From positions 1,042,981 to 1,106,980 of the forward strand of contig JAHBVB010000002.1 of assembly GCA_019637805.1 (NCBI GenBank): 64,000 nucleotides of DNA, read 5' to 3'. Positions 9,778 to 16,901 of the stretch are shown one piece after another. This stretch comes from Anaerolineales bacterium (GTDB lineage: Bacteria > Chloroflexota > Anaerolineae > Anaerolineales > UBA11579). The notes beneath the pieces were generated by a model. It was not told where the DNA came from. It made no database searches and saw only the letters and a list, made by a program, of their open reading frames with translations. Position 1 is the stretch's first letter. Every line of letters begins with the position of its first letter. The position numbers were made by a program, and so were the translations under genes.

Positions 9778-10476
9778 ATGCGTTCAAAACCCCCTTACAC
9801 CCTCCTTAAGAGCAGCCGTTCGCGGCGCGGCGGCCGCGGCCGCATCGGTTTCTATTTATTGTTGGTCCTGTCCATCTTGCTGGTGGCGGCCGGGCTGTGG
9901 GTTACCGGCAGCTGGGTCTCTGCGGGCGGCCCTGGGGCGCTGTTCCCCAGCGACACGCCCACGCCCACGCTGACCTATACGCCCAGCAACACGCCTACCG
10001 TGACCAACACTCCCACCGAAACACCCATTCCGGCCACGCCCACCGCCGCACAGCCTTTCTTATATTCAGTGGTGTCCGGGGATACGATCTCCGCCATTGC
10101 CGAACGCTTCGGCCTGGACACGGTCGAAGGTCCGATCATCATCATGCTGCTCAACGGCATGAACAACGACAGTGTGCTCTTCGTTGGGCAGGAGCTGATT
10201 ATCCCCGACCCGAATATGGCGATCCCCTCGCCCACACCGCTGCCGGAGAACCTGCGTCGCGGCGACCAGATCGAATACTTCGTGCTGCCGGGCGACACCC
10301 TGGCGCTGATCGCCGCCCGCTTTGCCAGCACTGAGGCCGCCATCATCTCGGCCAACAGTCTGGATAATCCCAACAACATCTTCGTCGGCCAGATCTTGCT
10401 GGTGCCGGTCAACATGGTCACAGCCACGCCCGGCCCTTCACCCACCCCCATCCAGTCGCCAACAGCGACCCCCTAA
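9778..10476 (+). CDS. Membrane-anchored protein with two LysM domains
   Basis: Protein of 232 aa. A basic N-terminus is followed by one transmembrane helix (residues about 24-46), then a Thr/Pro-rich linker (SDTPTPTLTYTPSNTPT and similar), a LysM at about 96-142 starting YSVVSGDTISAIAERF, and a second LysM at about 160-206 starting YFVLPGDTLALIAARF. The C-terminus is again Thr/Pro-rich. Likely a wall-binding scaffold with no catalytic domain. A TAGAAT box lies about 28 bases upstream. TPT linkers are likely surface-exposed and possibly O-glycosylated (inference). Confidence 0.88.
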   Translation: MRSKPPYTLLKSSRSRRGGRGRIGFYLLLVLSILLVAAGLWVTGSWVSAGGPGALFPSDTPTPTLTYTPSNTPTVTNTPTETPIPATPTAAQPFLYSVVSGDTISAIAERFGLDTVEGPIIIMLLNGMNNDSVLFVGQELIIPDPNMAIPSPTPLPENLRRGDQIEYFVLPGDTLALIAARFASTEAAIISANSLDNPNNIFVGQILLVPVNMVTATPGPSPTPIQSPTATP

Positions 10477-10480
10477 AGCA

Positions 10481-10512
10481 AAAAGCTCCCGGATACCCGG
10501 GAGCTTTTTTTA
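10481..10512. terminator. Intrinsic terminator
   Basis: Stem AGCTCCCGG / CCGGGAGCT with a 4-base loop, followed by T7 on the plus strand and preceded by A4. It ends the LysM gene and may also serve the convergent lipoprotein gene. Confidence 0.92.
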
Positions 10513-10524
10513 GAGCTCAGCACT

Positions 10525-11001
10525 TCAATCCTCGCTCACCCAAACGACGAAGCTCAGTTCGCGGTCGCCGGCTCGGGCTTCAACCTGCCAGCAGCCTTCA
10601 GTGGGAAAGATCAATGCGGTGGCCTGAAACCGAGTCGGATAGCAGCAGGGGATCTGCGCCACAAGCGGCGCAGCCGGTGCGTCCAGGCGCCGACCGCTTA
10701 TATGCAAGGCGGCGCCCTCCGGACGGAACCAGCCCACTTTGATCCCGTAGCCTTGCGCGTCCACATCCCAGACCCCATGCGCGTCTTCTGCCGCCCACCA
10801 GGCAGAGGCCCAAATGCTCTTATCGCTGTTGACAAAATAGTGCCCGGGTTGCGGCGCCCCGCCAACCGCCGGATCGTCCGGCGGTTGGTCCCAAACAACG
10901 GGAGACGGCATGCAGCCCTCAGCCACGGTTGCGGCACAGCCAGTCAAAAGGGCTGCCAGCAGGCCCAAGCAGGCAATGTGTTTGTGTGGAGGAGCGATCA
11001 C
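10525..11001 (-). CDS. Lipoprotein of unknown function
   Basis: Small secreted lipoprotein, about 158 aa from the GTG at 11001, with lipobox LLTGC near residue 21. The mature part is rich in Trp, Cys and Gly and holds short beta-prone segments (PGHYFVNSDKSIWASAWW, GCWQVEARAGDRELSFVVWV). The last segment resembles the final strand of an immunoglobulin-like or DUF-type sandwich. The GTG start is preferred because it produces a standard signal peptide; an ATG 15 codons upstream (11046) is the alternative. I do not recognise the family. It is convergent to the LysM gene and follows the ABC ATPase gene in the same direction. Confidence 0.7.
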   Translation of the reverse strand: MIAPPHKHIACLGLLAALLTGCAATVAEGCMPSPVVWDQPPDDPAVGGAPQPGHYFVNSDKSIWASAWWAAEDAHGVWDVDAQGYGIKVGWFRPEGAALHISGRRLDAPAAPLVAQIPCCYPTRFQATALIFPTEGCWQVEARAGDRELSFVVWVSED

Positions 11002-11062
11002 ACCAAAATCATAGCCCTGCCGAGCGCCGAGCGTCAAGCCAGGCATAGGGATCGGGCCTTGT

Positions 11063-11824
11063 TTAGGCCGGCGATTCTATGGCGGCCCGCAGCTGTGCCG
11101 CCAGCGCGCCAAACTGCGGCGTGTAGCGCTGCGCCTGATGCCGCGGGCGCGGCAGCGACACGCGCAGATCGAGGCGGATGCTGGCCGGCCGCGGGCTGAG
11201 CACCAGCACCCGGTCGGCCAGGTAGACCGCCTCGCTAATGTCGTGCGTCACCAGGATAACAGTCGTGCGTTGGGCGCCCCAAATGCGCAGGAGTTCATCC
11301 TCCATGCGCTCACGCGTAATCGCATCCAGCGAGCCGAAAGGCTCATCCATCAGCAGCACTTCCGGGTCCTGCACCAGGGCTCGGGCGATCGCCACGCGCT
11401 GCGCCATGCCGCCGGATAACTGGGCGGGCAAGCTGTCTTCAAACCTTTGCAGGCCCACCAGCTCCAGCATTTGGCTGGCCGCGGTCAAATCTTCGCCAGC
11501 CAGTTCCAACGGCAGGCTGATGTTTTGCTGCACAGTGCGCCACGGCATCAGGTTGGCGTGCTGAAAGACCAACCCAACCCCCGGCGGCGGACCCTGAACC
11601 ACCCGGCCGCCCAGGAGTACCTGGCCGCGGCTGGCGGGCAGCAGCCCGCCCAGCACGCGCAGCAAGGTCGATTTGCCGCTGCCAGACGGCCCCAGGACGC
11701 ACAGGAACTCGCCGCGCTGAACGCTGAAGGACAGCTCGTCCAGCACCGGCAGCCCCAGCTGGCCGTCACGAAAGGTGACGGCCAGCTGGCTGGCCTGCAG
11801 CAGGGGTTCAGTCAATGAAGGCAT
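11063..11824 (-). CDS. ABC transporter ATPase of the riboflavin-type (RibXY/ThiXYZ-like) importer
   Basis: Nucleotide-binding subunit of the SsuB/TauB/ThiZ family, 253 aa. Walker [16 protein letters not shown]-loop FQHANLMPWRTV, signature [15 protein letters not shown], Walker B VLLMDEPFGSLD and H-loop VTHD are complete. The ATG at 11824 is chosen over an upstream TTG; it overlaps the end of the substrate-binding protein gene by 17 bases, indicating translational coupling. Last gene of the operon read from the FMN riboswitch. The family normally imports sulfonates, taurine or thiamine precursors; here the riboswitch points to flavin. Confidence 0.88.
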   Translation of the reverse strand: MPSLTEPLLQASQLAVTFRDGQLGLPVLDELSFSVQRGEFLCVLGPSGSGKSTLLRVLGGLLPASRGQVLLGGRVVQGPPPGVGLVFQHANLMPWRTVQQNISLPLELAGEDLTAASQMLELVGLQRFEDSLPAQLSGGMAQRVAIARALVQDPEVLLMDEPFGSLDAITRERMEDELLRIWGAQRTTVILVTHDISEAVYLADRVLVLSPRPASIRLDLRVSLPRPRHQAQRYTPQFGALAAQLRAAIESPA

Positions 11825-12785
11825 TGCTGTAGGCGGCGTCAAGGTCCAACGGCTGGGTCAGCAGGCCCATCTCGCGCAGGACGCGGTGCATGTTCTCCCA
11901 GGCTTGGGGGTCGGAATATCCCAGGCGGTCTGCCTGCCAAAACTCGATGGAGAGCGCCAACACTTGCTTCTGGGTGGCTTCATCCGCCTGGCCCAGAGTC
12001 TCCACGTATTGCTTGCTGATCTCATAGGCTGCATCCGGATCCTGAAGCGTATCCGCAATGCCGCGCATCACCGCCTGGACGAAGGCGCTGATTTGCTCCG
12101 GCTGCTCGGCGATCATGGTCTCGTTGGTCAGAATGCCGTTGGCGGCCAGCTGGACATAGTCGGCGACCAGGATGACATTGATGTCATAGCCCTCGGCGCG
12201 CAGCTGCACCGGCTCGTTGTTCAAGTAGCCCACGACGGCTTCTTGCTGATCAGCCGCCAGGGCCGGTACCTGGTTGAAGCCGATCGAGTCCAGGGTCACG
12301 TCCTGCTCGGCAATGCCGGCCGTGCTCAGCAAGGCGCGCAGGCCGATGTAGGTGGCCCCAAACAGGCCGGGCAACCCGATGCGGCGGCCGGCCAGGTCAG
12401 CGGGGGCGCTGATCCCGCTATCCGTCTTGGCCACCACCGCCACCGGGTACTGCTGCCACCAGGCGCCTACATACACCACCGGCAGTCCCTGGGCGCGCGC
12501 CAGCAGCACTTGTTCGCCGGAGACGATGGCGAAGGGCACTTCGCCCACGCCCACCAGGGCCACGCCGTCGGTCTCAAAACTGTAATCGAACTCCACCTGG
12601 AAGCCCGCTTCAGCAAAGTAGCCGCGGGCGTCCGCCACGTAGAAGGGCGCGTACTGGACATTGGGAATGTAACCCATCGGCAGCCGGATGGTTTGCAGCT
12701 CGGCGGACGGCTGCGCCGCCGGTGCCGCCTGACAGCCGGCCAACCACAGGCTGAGCAAGACGAATGTGAGCAGAATTTTTTGCAC
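11808..12785 (-). CDS. ribY: Substrate-binding lipoprotein, NMT1/THI5-like (RibY-like)
   Basis: Extracytoplasmic binding protein of 325 aa. The start is a GTG preceded by AAGGAG at 5-base spacing. Signal peptide and lipobox (SLWLAGC) precede an NMT1/THI5-like domain: MGYIPNVQYAPFYVADARGYF at the N-terminal lobe, VPFAIVSGEQVLLARAQGLPV in the hinge region, and DLAGRRIGLPGLFGATYIGL. This family usually binds pyrimidine precursors of thiamine. Homologs under FMN riboswitches in Chloroflexota were predicted to be the riboflavin-binding subunit RibY, and this gene sits in exactly that context. The ligand is inferred from regulation, not from residues. Confidence 0.82.
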   Translation of the reverse strand: MQKILLTFVLLSLWLAGCQAAPAAQPSAELQTIRLPMGYIPNVQYAPFYVADARGYFAEAGFQVEFDYSFETDGVALVGVGEVPFAIVSGEQVLLARAQGLPVVYVGAWWQQYPVAVVAKTDSGISAPADLAGRRIGLPGLFGATYIGLRALLSTAGIAEQDVTLDSIGFNQVPALAADQQEAVVGYLNNEPVQLRAEGYDINVILVADYVQLAANGILTNETMIAEQPEQISAFVQAVMRGIADTLQDPDAAYEISKQYVETLGQADEATQKQVLALSIEFWQADRLGYSDPQAWENMHRVLREMGLLTQPLDLDAAYSNAFID

Positions 12786-12813
12786 AACAGCTCCTTGGCG
12801 TTTCAGGGGACGC

Positions 12814-13611
12814 CTACCCTTCAGAGGTTTGACTTTTGCGCTGCCACCACAGCAAACGCGCTTCCAGCAGCAGGACCAATCCGTACAGCGCCAGGGCCAG
12901 GGCGACCAGCGTGAAGACCGCCACAAACACCAGGGCCGTGTCGTAGCCGCCCCGCCCTAAGTTGATCAGAAACCCCAGGCCGCGGTCAGCGCCCACCAGT
13001 TCACCCACCACCGCGCCGATCACCGAGAGTGTGGCGCCGATGCGCAGCCCGCCCAGAAAGACCGGCATGGCCGACGGCAGTTCCAGCAGGCGGAAGGTCT
13101 GCCAGCGGCTGGCGCGCAGCGAGCGCATCAGGTCGTGCAGGTCCTGCGGCACCGCCTGCAAGCCCACCACGGTGTTGATCAACACCGGGAAGAAGACGAT
13201 CAGCGCACAGATCAACACTTTGGAGAACAATCCCGGCCCAAACCAAATGATCAGCAAGGGGGCGATCGCCACGATGGGCACCGACTGGCTGGCGACCACA
13301 TAGGGGGCCAGCATGCGCTCCAAGCGCGGCGAGCGCGCCAGCAGGTAGCCCAGGGCCGCCGCAAACAGCGATCCAGACACCAGACCCAGCACGACTTCCT
13401 GCAGCGTGACCCAAATGTGGCGTCCCAGGCTGCCGTCGCCCAGCGCGCTGAGGAAGCGCGCCCACACCTGCCCGGGGGCCGGCAGAATGAAGGCTGGCAG
13501 CTGGCTGCTGCGCACCACACCCTCCCACAGCAGCAGCCCGGCCAGCATTGAGACCAACAGCAAAGCCCAGGTGGCCCGGCGGCCCGCCAGAGGGGTGCTT
13601 TGTGTTTTCAT
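12814..13611 (-). CDS. ribX: ABC permease of the riboflavin-type importer (RibX-like)
   Basis: BPD_transp_1 family permease of 265 aa with about six transmembrane helices. The cytoplasmic EAA loop appears as LMRSLRASRWQTFRLLELPSAMP. Closest family context is SsuC/ThiX. It is the first gene after the FMN riboswitch, with about 28 bases to the binding-protein gene. The ATG at 13611 is chosen because the membrane domain starts soon after it; in-frame TTG codons further upstream lie inside the leader hairpins. Expression should fall when FMN is plentiful. Confidence 0.85.
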   Translation of the reverse strand: MKTQSTPLAGRRATWALLLVSMLAGLLLWEGVVRSSQLPAFILPAPGQVWARFLSALGDGSLGRHIWVTLQEVVLGLVSGSLFAAALGYLLARSPRLERMLAPYVVASQSVPIVAIAPLLIIWFGPGLFSKVLICALIVFFPVLINTVVGLQAVPQDLHDLMRSLRASRWQTFRLLELPSAMPVFLGGLRIGATLSVIGAVVGELVGADRGLGFLINLGRGGYDTALVFVAVFTLVALALALYGLVLLLEARLLWWQRKSQTSEG

Positions 13612-13673
13612 AATGGGCAAAAGAAAGCCCCGGCTCCTTCCAGAACAAAGCACGGGGCAACGCAAAAGAAGCG

Positions 13674-13728
13674 TTTAAAAAACACAACCCGAAAGGCAAT
13701 TCGTTGCGAAGCAACGCAACCTTTCGGG
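13674..13728 (-). terminator. Riboswitch-controlled intrinsic terminator
   Basis: Stem CCCGAAAGG / CCTTTCGGG enclosing an inner CGTTGC / GCAACG hairpin. On the minus strand it is followed by TTGTGTTTTTT. It lies between the FMN aptamer and ribX and is the probable expression platform. Two further small inverted repeats lie between it and the aptamer (about 13752-13795), candidates for the alternative antiterminator fold. Confidence 0.75.
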
Positions 13729-13792
13729 GCGCGTAATAAACGACTAACCCGCCTGGTTCCACCAGGCCGGTTATCCCACTGGAAATTTCCAG

Positions 13793-13982
13793 CGACTTCT
13801 TCTATCCGGACTATACCGTCGGCCCCGGAGTTTCACCGGATCCTGCATCCAAGGATGCTCGTGGGCTCTACCACCGATCGGGAATTTCTATGCACACTTG
13901 ACACTAGCATAGAGTTTGCTCCGCAAACCCTTAAATGCTGCGCTGGTTTTGTGCAGCATAGATCACCCTGCCCCGAAGATTT
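13793..13982 (-). ncRNA. FMN riboswitch (RFN element) with enlarged P2 arm
   Basis: On the minus strand the conserved RFN blocks occur in order: TCTTCGGGGCAGGGTGA, AATTCCCGATCGGTGGTA, GAGCCCACGAGC, GGATCCGGTGAAACTCCGG, GGCCGACGGTATAGTCCGGAT and the closing AGAAGAAG of P1. The aptamer senses FMN and normally represses riboflavin synthesis or uptake genes; here it precedes ribX-ribY-ATPase. Unusually, about 75 bases are inserted between GGTGA and AATTCCC, where most RFN elements have only a short loop. The insert (roughly 13888-13962) holds its own hairpins. Confidence 0.93.
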
Positions 13983-14000
13983 GTATTCTATTGTGGGCGC

Positions 14001-14009
14001 ATTATACCA
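14001..14009 (-). promoter_or_regulatory. Extended -10 promoter of the FMN riboswitch transcript
   Basis: TGGTATAAT on the minus strand, an extended -10 (TGN plus a perfect TATAAT) with no good -35. The start would be about 20 bases upstream of the aptamer. Confidence 0.7.
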
Positions 14010-14020
14010 AGCCAGCCTAA

Positions 14021-14054
14021 ACAAAACGGCCTGGCGTCTGCCAGGCCGTTTTGT
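14021..14054 (-). terminator. Intrinsic terminator after ferritin gene
   Basis: Perfect 9-bp stem CGGCCTGGC / GCCAGGCCG with a 4-base loop, followed on the minus strand by TTTTGTTT. Separates the ferritin gene from the FMN riboswitch promoter. Confidence 0.9.
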
Positions 14055-14069
14055 GTCTACAGGTCAGCA

Positions 14070-14585
14070 CTACGCGTTGCCGCTTTCAGTGCTTTCGATG
14101 GCGGTTAGCGTTTGCTGCACATACTGCTCTGCCAGCAACAAGTTGCCGTTCGAGCGTTTGATGATATTGAGGATGCTGCTCATCTTGGAGACTTCCTCCA
14201 GCTGCTCGTTGACAAACCAGCCCAGGAATTCCTGAGCGATGTAATCGCGTTCTTTGACTGCAATGTCCATCAGCTCATTGATCTGCTGCGTCACCTCTTG
14301 CTCCCACTGCAGGGCCGCGCCTACCGCATCTTCGGGGGTCTTGAAGTCGGCCCGGGCCTGCGTCACGGCCGGCACCGCAATGGAGCCGCCGGCATCCAGG
14401 ACGTAGCGCACCAGCTTCATGGCGTGCGCATTCTCTTCGGCGGCCTGATTAAAGAAGATCTGGCCGAAAAGCAGCATATCCTCCACCATGAAGTAGGCGG
14501 CGATGTTAATGTATTGCATCTGGGCGCCCATCTCACGCCCGATCTGGGCATTGATGGCTTTTTCCAAAGCAGGGCTAATTAGCAT
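14070..14585 (-). CDS. ftn: Ferritin (non-heme, FtnA-like)
   Basis: Iron-storage protein of 171 aa forming the four-helix ferritin bundle. Ferroxidase-site segments are visible: EMGAQMQYINIAAYFMVEDM, QAAEENAHAMKLVRY (the ExxH pair) and EQLEEVSKMSSIL with the later Glu. It lacks the heme-ligand Met context of bacterioferritin. The ATG at 14585 has AAGGAG 6 bases upstream; an upstream TTG/GTG extension is unlikely. Single gene with its own terminator. Iron regulation is plausible, but I see no Fur-type box. Confidence 0.92.
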   Translation of the reverse strand: MLISPALEKAINAQIGREMGAQMQYINIAAYFMVEDMLLFGQIFFNQAAEENAHAMKLVRYVLDAGGSIAVPAVTQARADFKTPEDAVGAALQWEQEVTQQINELMDIAVKERDYIAQEFLGWFVNEQLEEVSKMSSILNIIKRSNGNLLLAEQYVQQTLTAIESTESGNA

Positions 14586-14740
14586 TCTTGCTCCTTTTGC
14601 ATTTTTTGCACGCGCAGAGTCTACCATATTTTCACCTTAGTTGATAATTAGAATCACCCAGTAGAAAGAGTTGGGCTATGAGAACACCTTACCAGCCTGG
14701 CCCGCAATCCGCCTAGGCAAGTTCTGCAGGTTTAACTAAC

Positions 14741-14765
14741 CAGAGGGCGCCGCTGGCGCCCTCTG
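14741..14765 (-). terminator. Hairpin after the SPFH gene, weak terminator
   Basis: Perfect 11-bp stem CAGAGGGCGCC / GGCGCCCTCTG with a 3-base loop just past the SPFH stop. No real T-tract follows on the minus strand, so termination may be inefficient. The rest of 14586-14740 shows no gene that I can support. Confidence 0.5.
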
Positions 14766-14782
14766 GGGGCAAAACAAATGGG

Positions 14783-15808
14783 TTAGGGGTTGGTGAAACT
14801 GCCGCTGGTGCCAGGCAAAGGCAGCAGGAAGGGGTTGTCCGTGGGCACCAGCATCACCTGGATGTTGGGCGCCAGCTTCTGGATGTACTCCAGCGTCAGC
14901 ACGTTCGGGTTCTGCGCCAGCGCCTCGGCCAGCAGTGCCAGCGCCTGCGCTTCGGCCTCGGCCTGGATCAGGCGGGCTTGCGCCGCGCCCTGCGCCTCGA
15001 TCACCACCGCGTCGGCGCGACCCTGAGCCACCTGGCGAGCCTGCTCGGCCTCCTGGCGGCGCTGCTCCACAACAAAAGCGGCTTGCTGGGCCAATTGCTC
15101 AGCGATCTGCTTTTGCTCCACAGAATCGGCATATTCGGCAGAGAAGGCGATGTTGCGCAGCACGAAATCACCGTATTCCAGGCCGTTGGCCGCAAAGCGG
15201 CGCCCCAGCTCCTCAATGATGATGTTGGTCAACTCCGTGCGCTTGGAACTGTAGACTTCTTCCACGCCGAACTGGGCCACCGCATCGCGGATAATGCCGC
15301 GCAGCAGCGGGCGCACCAGTCCATTGGTGTAGCGGTTCTGCCAGCGCACATGCACGTCGATCACGTCCGCCGGATTGATGGCGTAGATCACCGAGGCTTC
15401 CACATGCACCACTTGGCCGTCCGAAGTGCGCGCTTCCACCGCATCGTCGCGGTACACGTCGCTCTCTTCCGGAACCACCGACATGGTGTAGGTCTGCCGG
15501 GCGATGCTGTAAGGGATCACGTTCTCCGCAAAAGGCACCACCCAGTGCAAGCCGGGTTGCAGAGCCTGAGGACGGATGCCGCCCTCACGGATGGTGACCA
15601 CCACGCCGCGCTCGTTGGGCTGGATGAAGACCATGCCCGCCGCCAGCACGTTAAGCGCCAGTGCGAATACAGCCAGCACAGCCACCATGGGCACCGCTCT
15701 GCGCAGCGGCCGCCCGCGGGCGGCACGGGTTACAGCCAGCACAATGATGCCCAGCACCGCGGCCCAAGCTGCGAAGCCCAGGAAATTGACGATGGTTACT
15801 AAATTCAT
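14783..15808 (-). CDS. SPFH/Band 7 (prohibitin-like) membrane protein
   Basis: Protein of 341 aa with one N-terminal transmembrane helix, a second hydrophobic stretch around residues 45-65, then a Band 7 domain (VVTIREGGIRPQALQPGLHWVVPFAENVIPYSI and on to about residue 240). A long Ala/Gln/Glu-rich coiled coil follows (about 230-310, AEQLAQQAAFVVEQRRQEAEQARQ). Such proteins build large ring or cage assemblies on the membrane and modulate proteases or microdomains. Start ATG has GAGGAGG upstream. Transcribed divergently from the PyrK-like gene. Confidence 0.9.
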   Translation of the reverse strand: MNLVTIVNFLGFAAWAAVLGIIVLAVTRAARGRPLRRAVPMVAVLAVFALALNVLAAGMVFIQPNERGVVVTIREGGIRPQALQPGLHWVVPFAENVIPYSIARQTYTMSVVPEESDVYRDDAVEARTSDGQVVHVEASVIYAINPADVIDVHVRWQNRYTNGLVRPLLRGIIRDAVAQFGVEEVYSSKRTELTNIIIEELGRRFAANGLEYGDFVLRNIAFSAEYADSVEQKQIAEQLAQQAAFVVEQRRQEAEQARQVAQGRADAVVIEAQGAAQARLIQAEAEAQALALLAEALAQNPNVLTLEYIQKLAPNIQVMLVPTDNPFLLPLPGTSGSFTNP

Positions 15809-15864
15809 GAATTCCTCCTCAGGAAGACAATTTCTGACCACAGCCAGCGTGTTAGCATGGCGTT

Positions 15865-16575
15865 GTGGCTAATTATACGGGTCAGCTTAGTGAAATCCTG
15901 TTAGAGGCCTATCAGAATGCCTCTGCCCGGCTGGTCTGCCCAGCAGAAGCGCAGCCCGCTCCAGGACAATACATACAAGCCACCCACCCACACGACGAAT
16001 CGCAGGCCGTTCCTGTTACGCTGTTCGCCGCCGCCCCGGCCAACCCGCTGCCAGGCGGCCGGGTGAGCCTGGCCGTGCTGGGTGCGCTGCGCCCGGACTG
16101 GCAGCCCGGAGCCGAATTGGCCTTGCGCGGCCCGCTGGGCCGCGGCTTCACCCTGCCCAAGCGCGCCCAGCGCGTCGCACTGCTGGGCCTGCAGGGCAGC
16201 CCCGGCCGCCTGCTGCCCCTGGCGGCCCAAGCGCTGGCTCAAGGCAGTCAAGTGGCTCTGGCCAGCCAGGCGATGGCCGTCGGACACCTGCCGCCGGCCA
16301 TCGAAGTGCACGAGCTCAACGATCTACCCAGGCTGCTGGCCTGGGCGGACTATGTGGCGCTGGACCTCGACCGCGCCGACCTGGAAAGCCTGGAGGCCCG
16401 GCTGGGCGGCCGCCCGCCGCGGGCCGTGACAGCCCAGGCGCTGGTGCGCGCCCCGATGCCCTGCGGCGGGCTGGCCAGCTGCGGCGTATGCAGCCTGCCA
16501 GCCGGCCGGGGCACACGCCTGGCCTGTGAGCAGGGGCCTGTGTTCGAACTCAGTGAGCTGTTCGCTCCAGCTTGA
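15865..16575 (+). CDS. PyrK-like iron-sulfur flavoprotein subunit
   Basis: Protein of 236 aa, GTG start. It resembles the electron-transfer subunit of class 1B dihydroorotate dehydrogenase: a degenerate ferredoxin-reductase-type N-terminal barrel, the GPLGRGF loop typical of PyrK (usually GPLGNGF), and a C-terminal [2Fe-2S] site C-x5-C-x2-C-x11-C ending CEQGPVF, close to the PyrK CEDGPVF signature. In a true PyrK this passes electrons from dihydroorotate via FAD and the cluster to NAD. No pyrD lies next to it, so partner and reaction are uncertain. Confidence 0.72.
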   Translation: MANYTGQLSEILLEAYQNASARLVCPAEAQPAPGQYIQATHPHDESQAVPVTLFAAAPANPLPGGRVSLAVLGALRPDWQPGAELALRGPLGRGFTLPKRAQRVALLGLQGSPGRLLPLAAQALAQGSQVALASQAMAVGHLPPAIEVHELNDLPRLLAWADYVALDLDRADLESLEARLGGRPPRAVTAQALVRAPMPCGGLASCGVCSLPAGRGTRLACEQGPVFELSELFAPA

Positions 16576-16599
16576 CAAGCAGCGCATTCCCGATAGACT
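16572..16599 (+). promoter_or_regulatory. Promoter upstream of the Cfr-like gene
   Basis: Perfect TTGACA (16572-16577), 16-base spacer, TAGACT (16594-16599). It overlaps the stop codon of the PyrK-like gene and would start a leader of about 190 bases before the first large ORF, reading through the hairpin at 16746-16773. Confidence 0.65.
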
Positions 16600-16631
16600 T
16601 ATTTCACGAAGGAAGGAGGCCCTAGCCTAGA

Positions 16632-16646
16632 ATGACGACTCGGTAG
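16632..16646 (+). CDS. Possible 4-codon leader peptide
   Basis: ATG ACG ACT CGG TAG, coding Met-Thr-Thr-Arg, preceded by GGAAGGAGG about 12 bases upstream. It is early in the leader transcript, before the terminator. Very short upstream ORFs of this kind precede many ribosome-targeting resistance genes, where drug-stalled ribosomes decide termination. The spacing is long, so this is only a candidate. Confidence 0.3.
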   Translation: MTTR

Positions 16647-16745
16647 AACCAAAGCATTGCAACAGCATCGCCTGTTGCCATTGACCGGGTCTGCCAGGGC
16701 ATCTTCATCTTTCTATAAAGCCATCATCTCTGCTTTTCTGAATCG

Positions 16746-16773
16746 AGCCGCGGGCAAACCCGCGGCTTTTTTG
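16746..16773 (+). terminator. Strong intrinsic terminator in the Cfr leader
   Basis: 9-bp GC-rich stem AGCCGCGGG / CCCGCGGCT, loop CAAA, then six T. It lies between the promoter at 16572 and the Cfr-like gene, so it could be an attenuator. The simpler alternative is that it only ends the PyrK-like transcript, about 170 bases downstream of that stop. Confidence 0.85.
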
Positions 16774-16796
16774 TTTCCAATCTCTCGGAGGTAACC

Positions 16797-16901
16797 ATGT
16801 TCCAGAAATTTCGCATTCCCCTGTCGTGCCCGTCGTGTTCGCGCCATTTAGCCCGCAGTGAGGTTTGTGATGCCCCGCCCCCATCGCTATGCTCAAATTA
16901 A
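16797..16901 (+). CDS. 34-aa upstream ORF overlapping the Cfr-like gene
   Basis: Begins with ATG, 5 bases after a GGAGG Shine-Dalgarno, the best ribosome site in the region. It encodes a Cys/Ser/Pro-rich peptide (PLSCPSCSRHL in the middle, five Cys in total) and stops 32 bases inside the Cfr-like gene in another frame. The Cfr-like ATG itself has only GTGAGG upstream, so its translation may depend on ribosomes from this ORF. No known family; a regulatory role is inferred from position. Confidence 0.5.
   Translation: MFQKFRIPLSCPSCSRHLARSEVCDAPPPSLCSN

Noticed and set aside
13600-14235. 211-codon plus-strand ORF across the leftward riboswitch region
   Set aside because: It runs through the FMN aptamer, its terminator and part of the ferritin gene; the conserved RNA elements on the minus strand explain the sequence.
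14586-14740. Small gene or RNA between the ferritin and SPFH genes
   Set aside because: No ORF with a ribosome site and no conserved RNA motif seen; treated as promoter and leader of ferritin.
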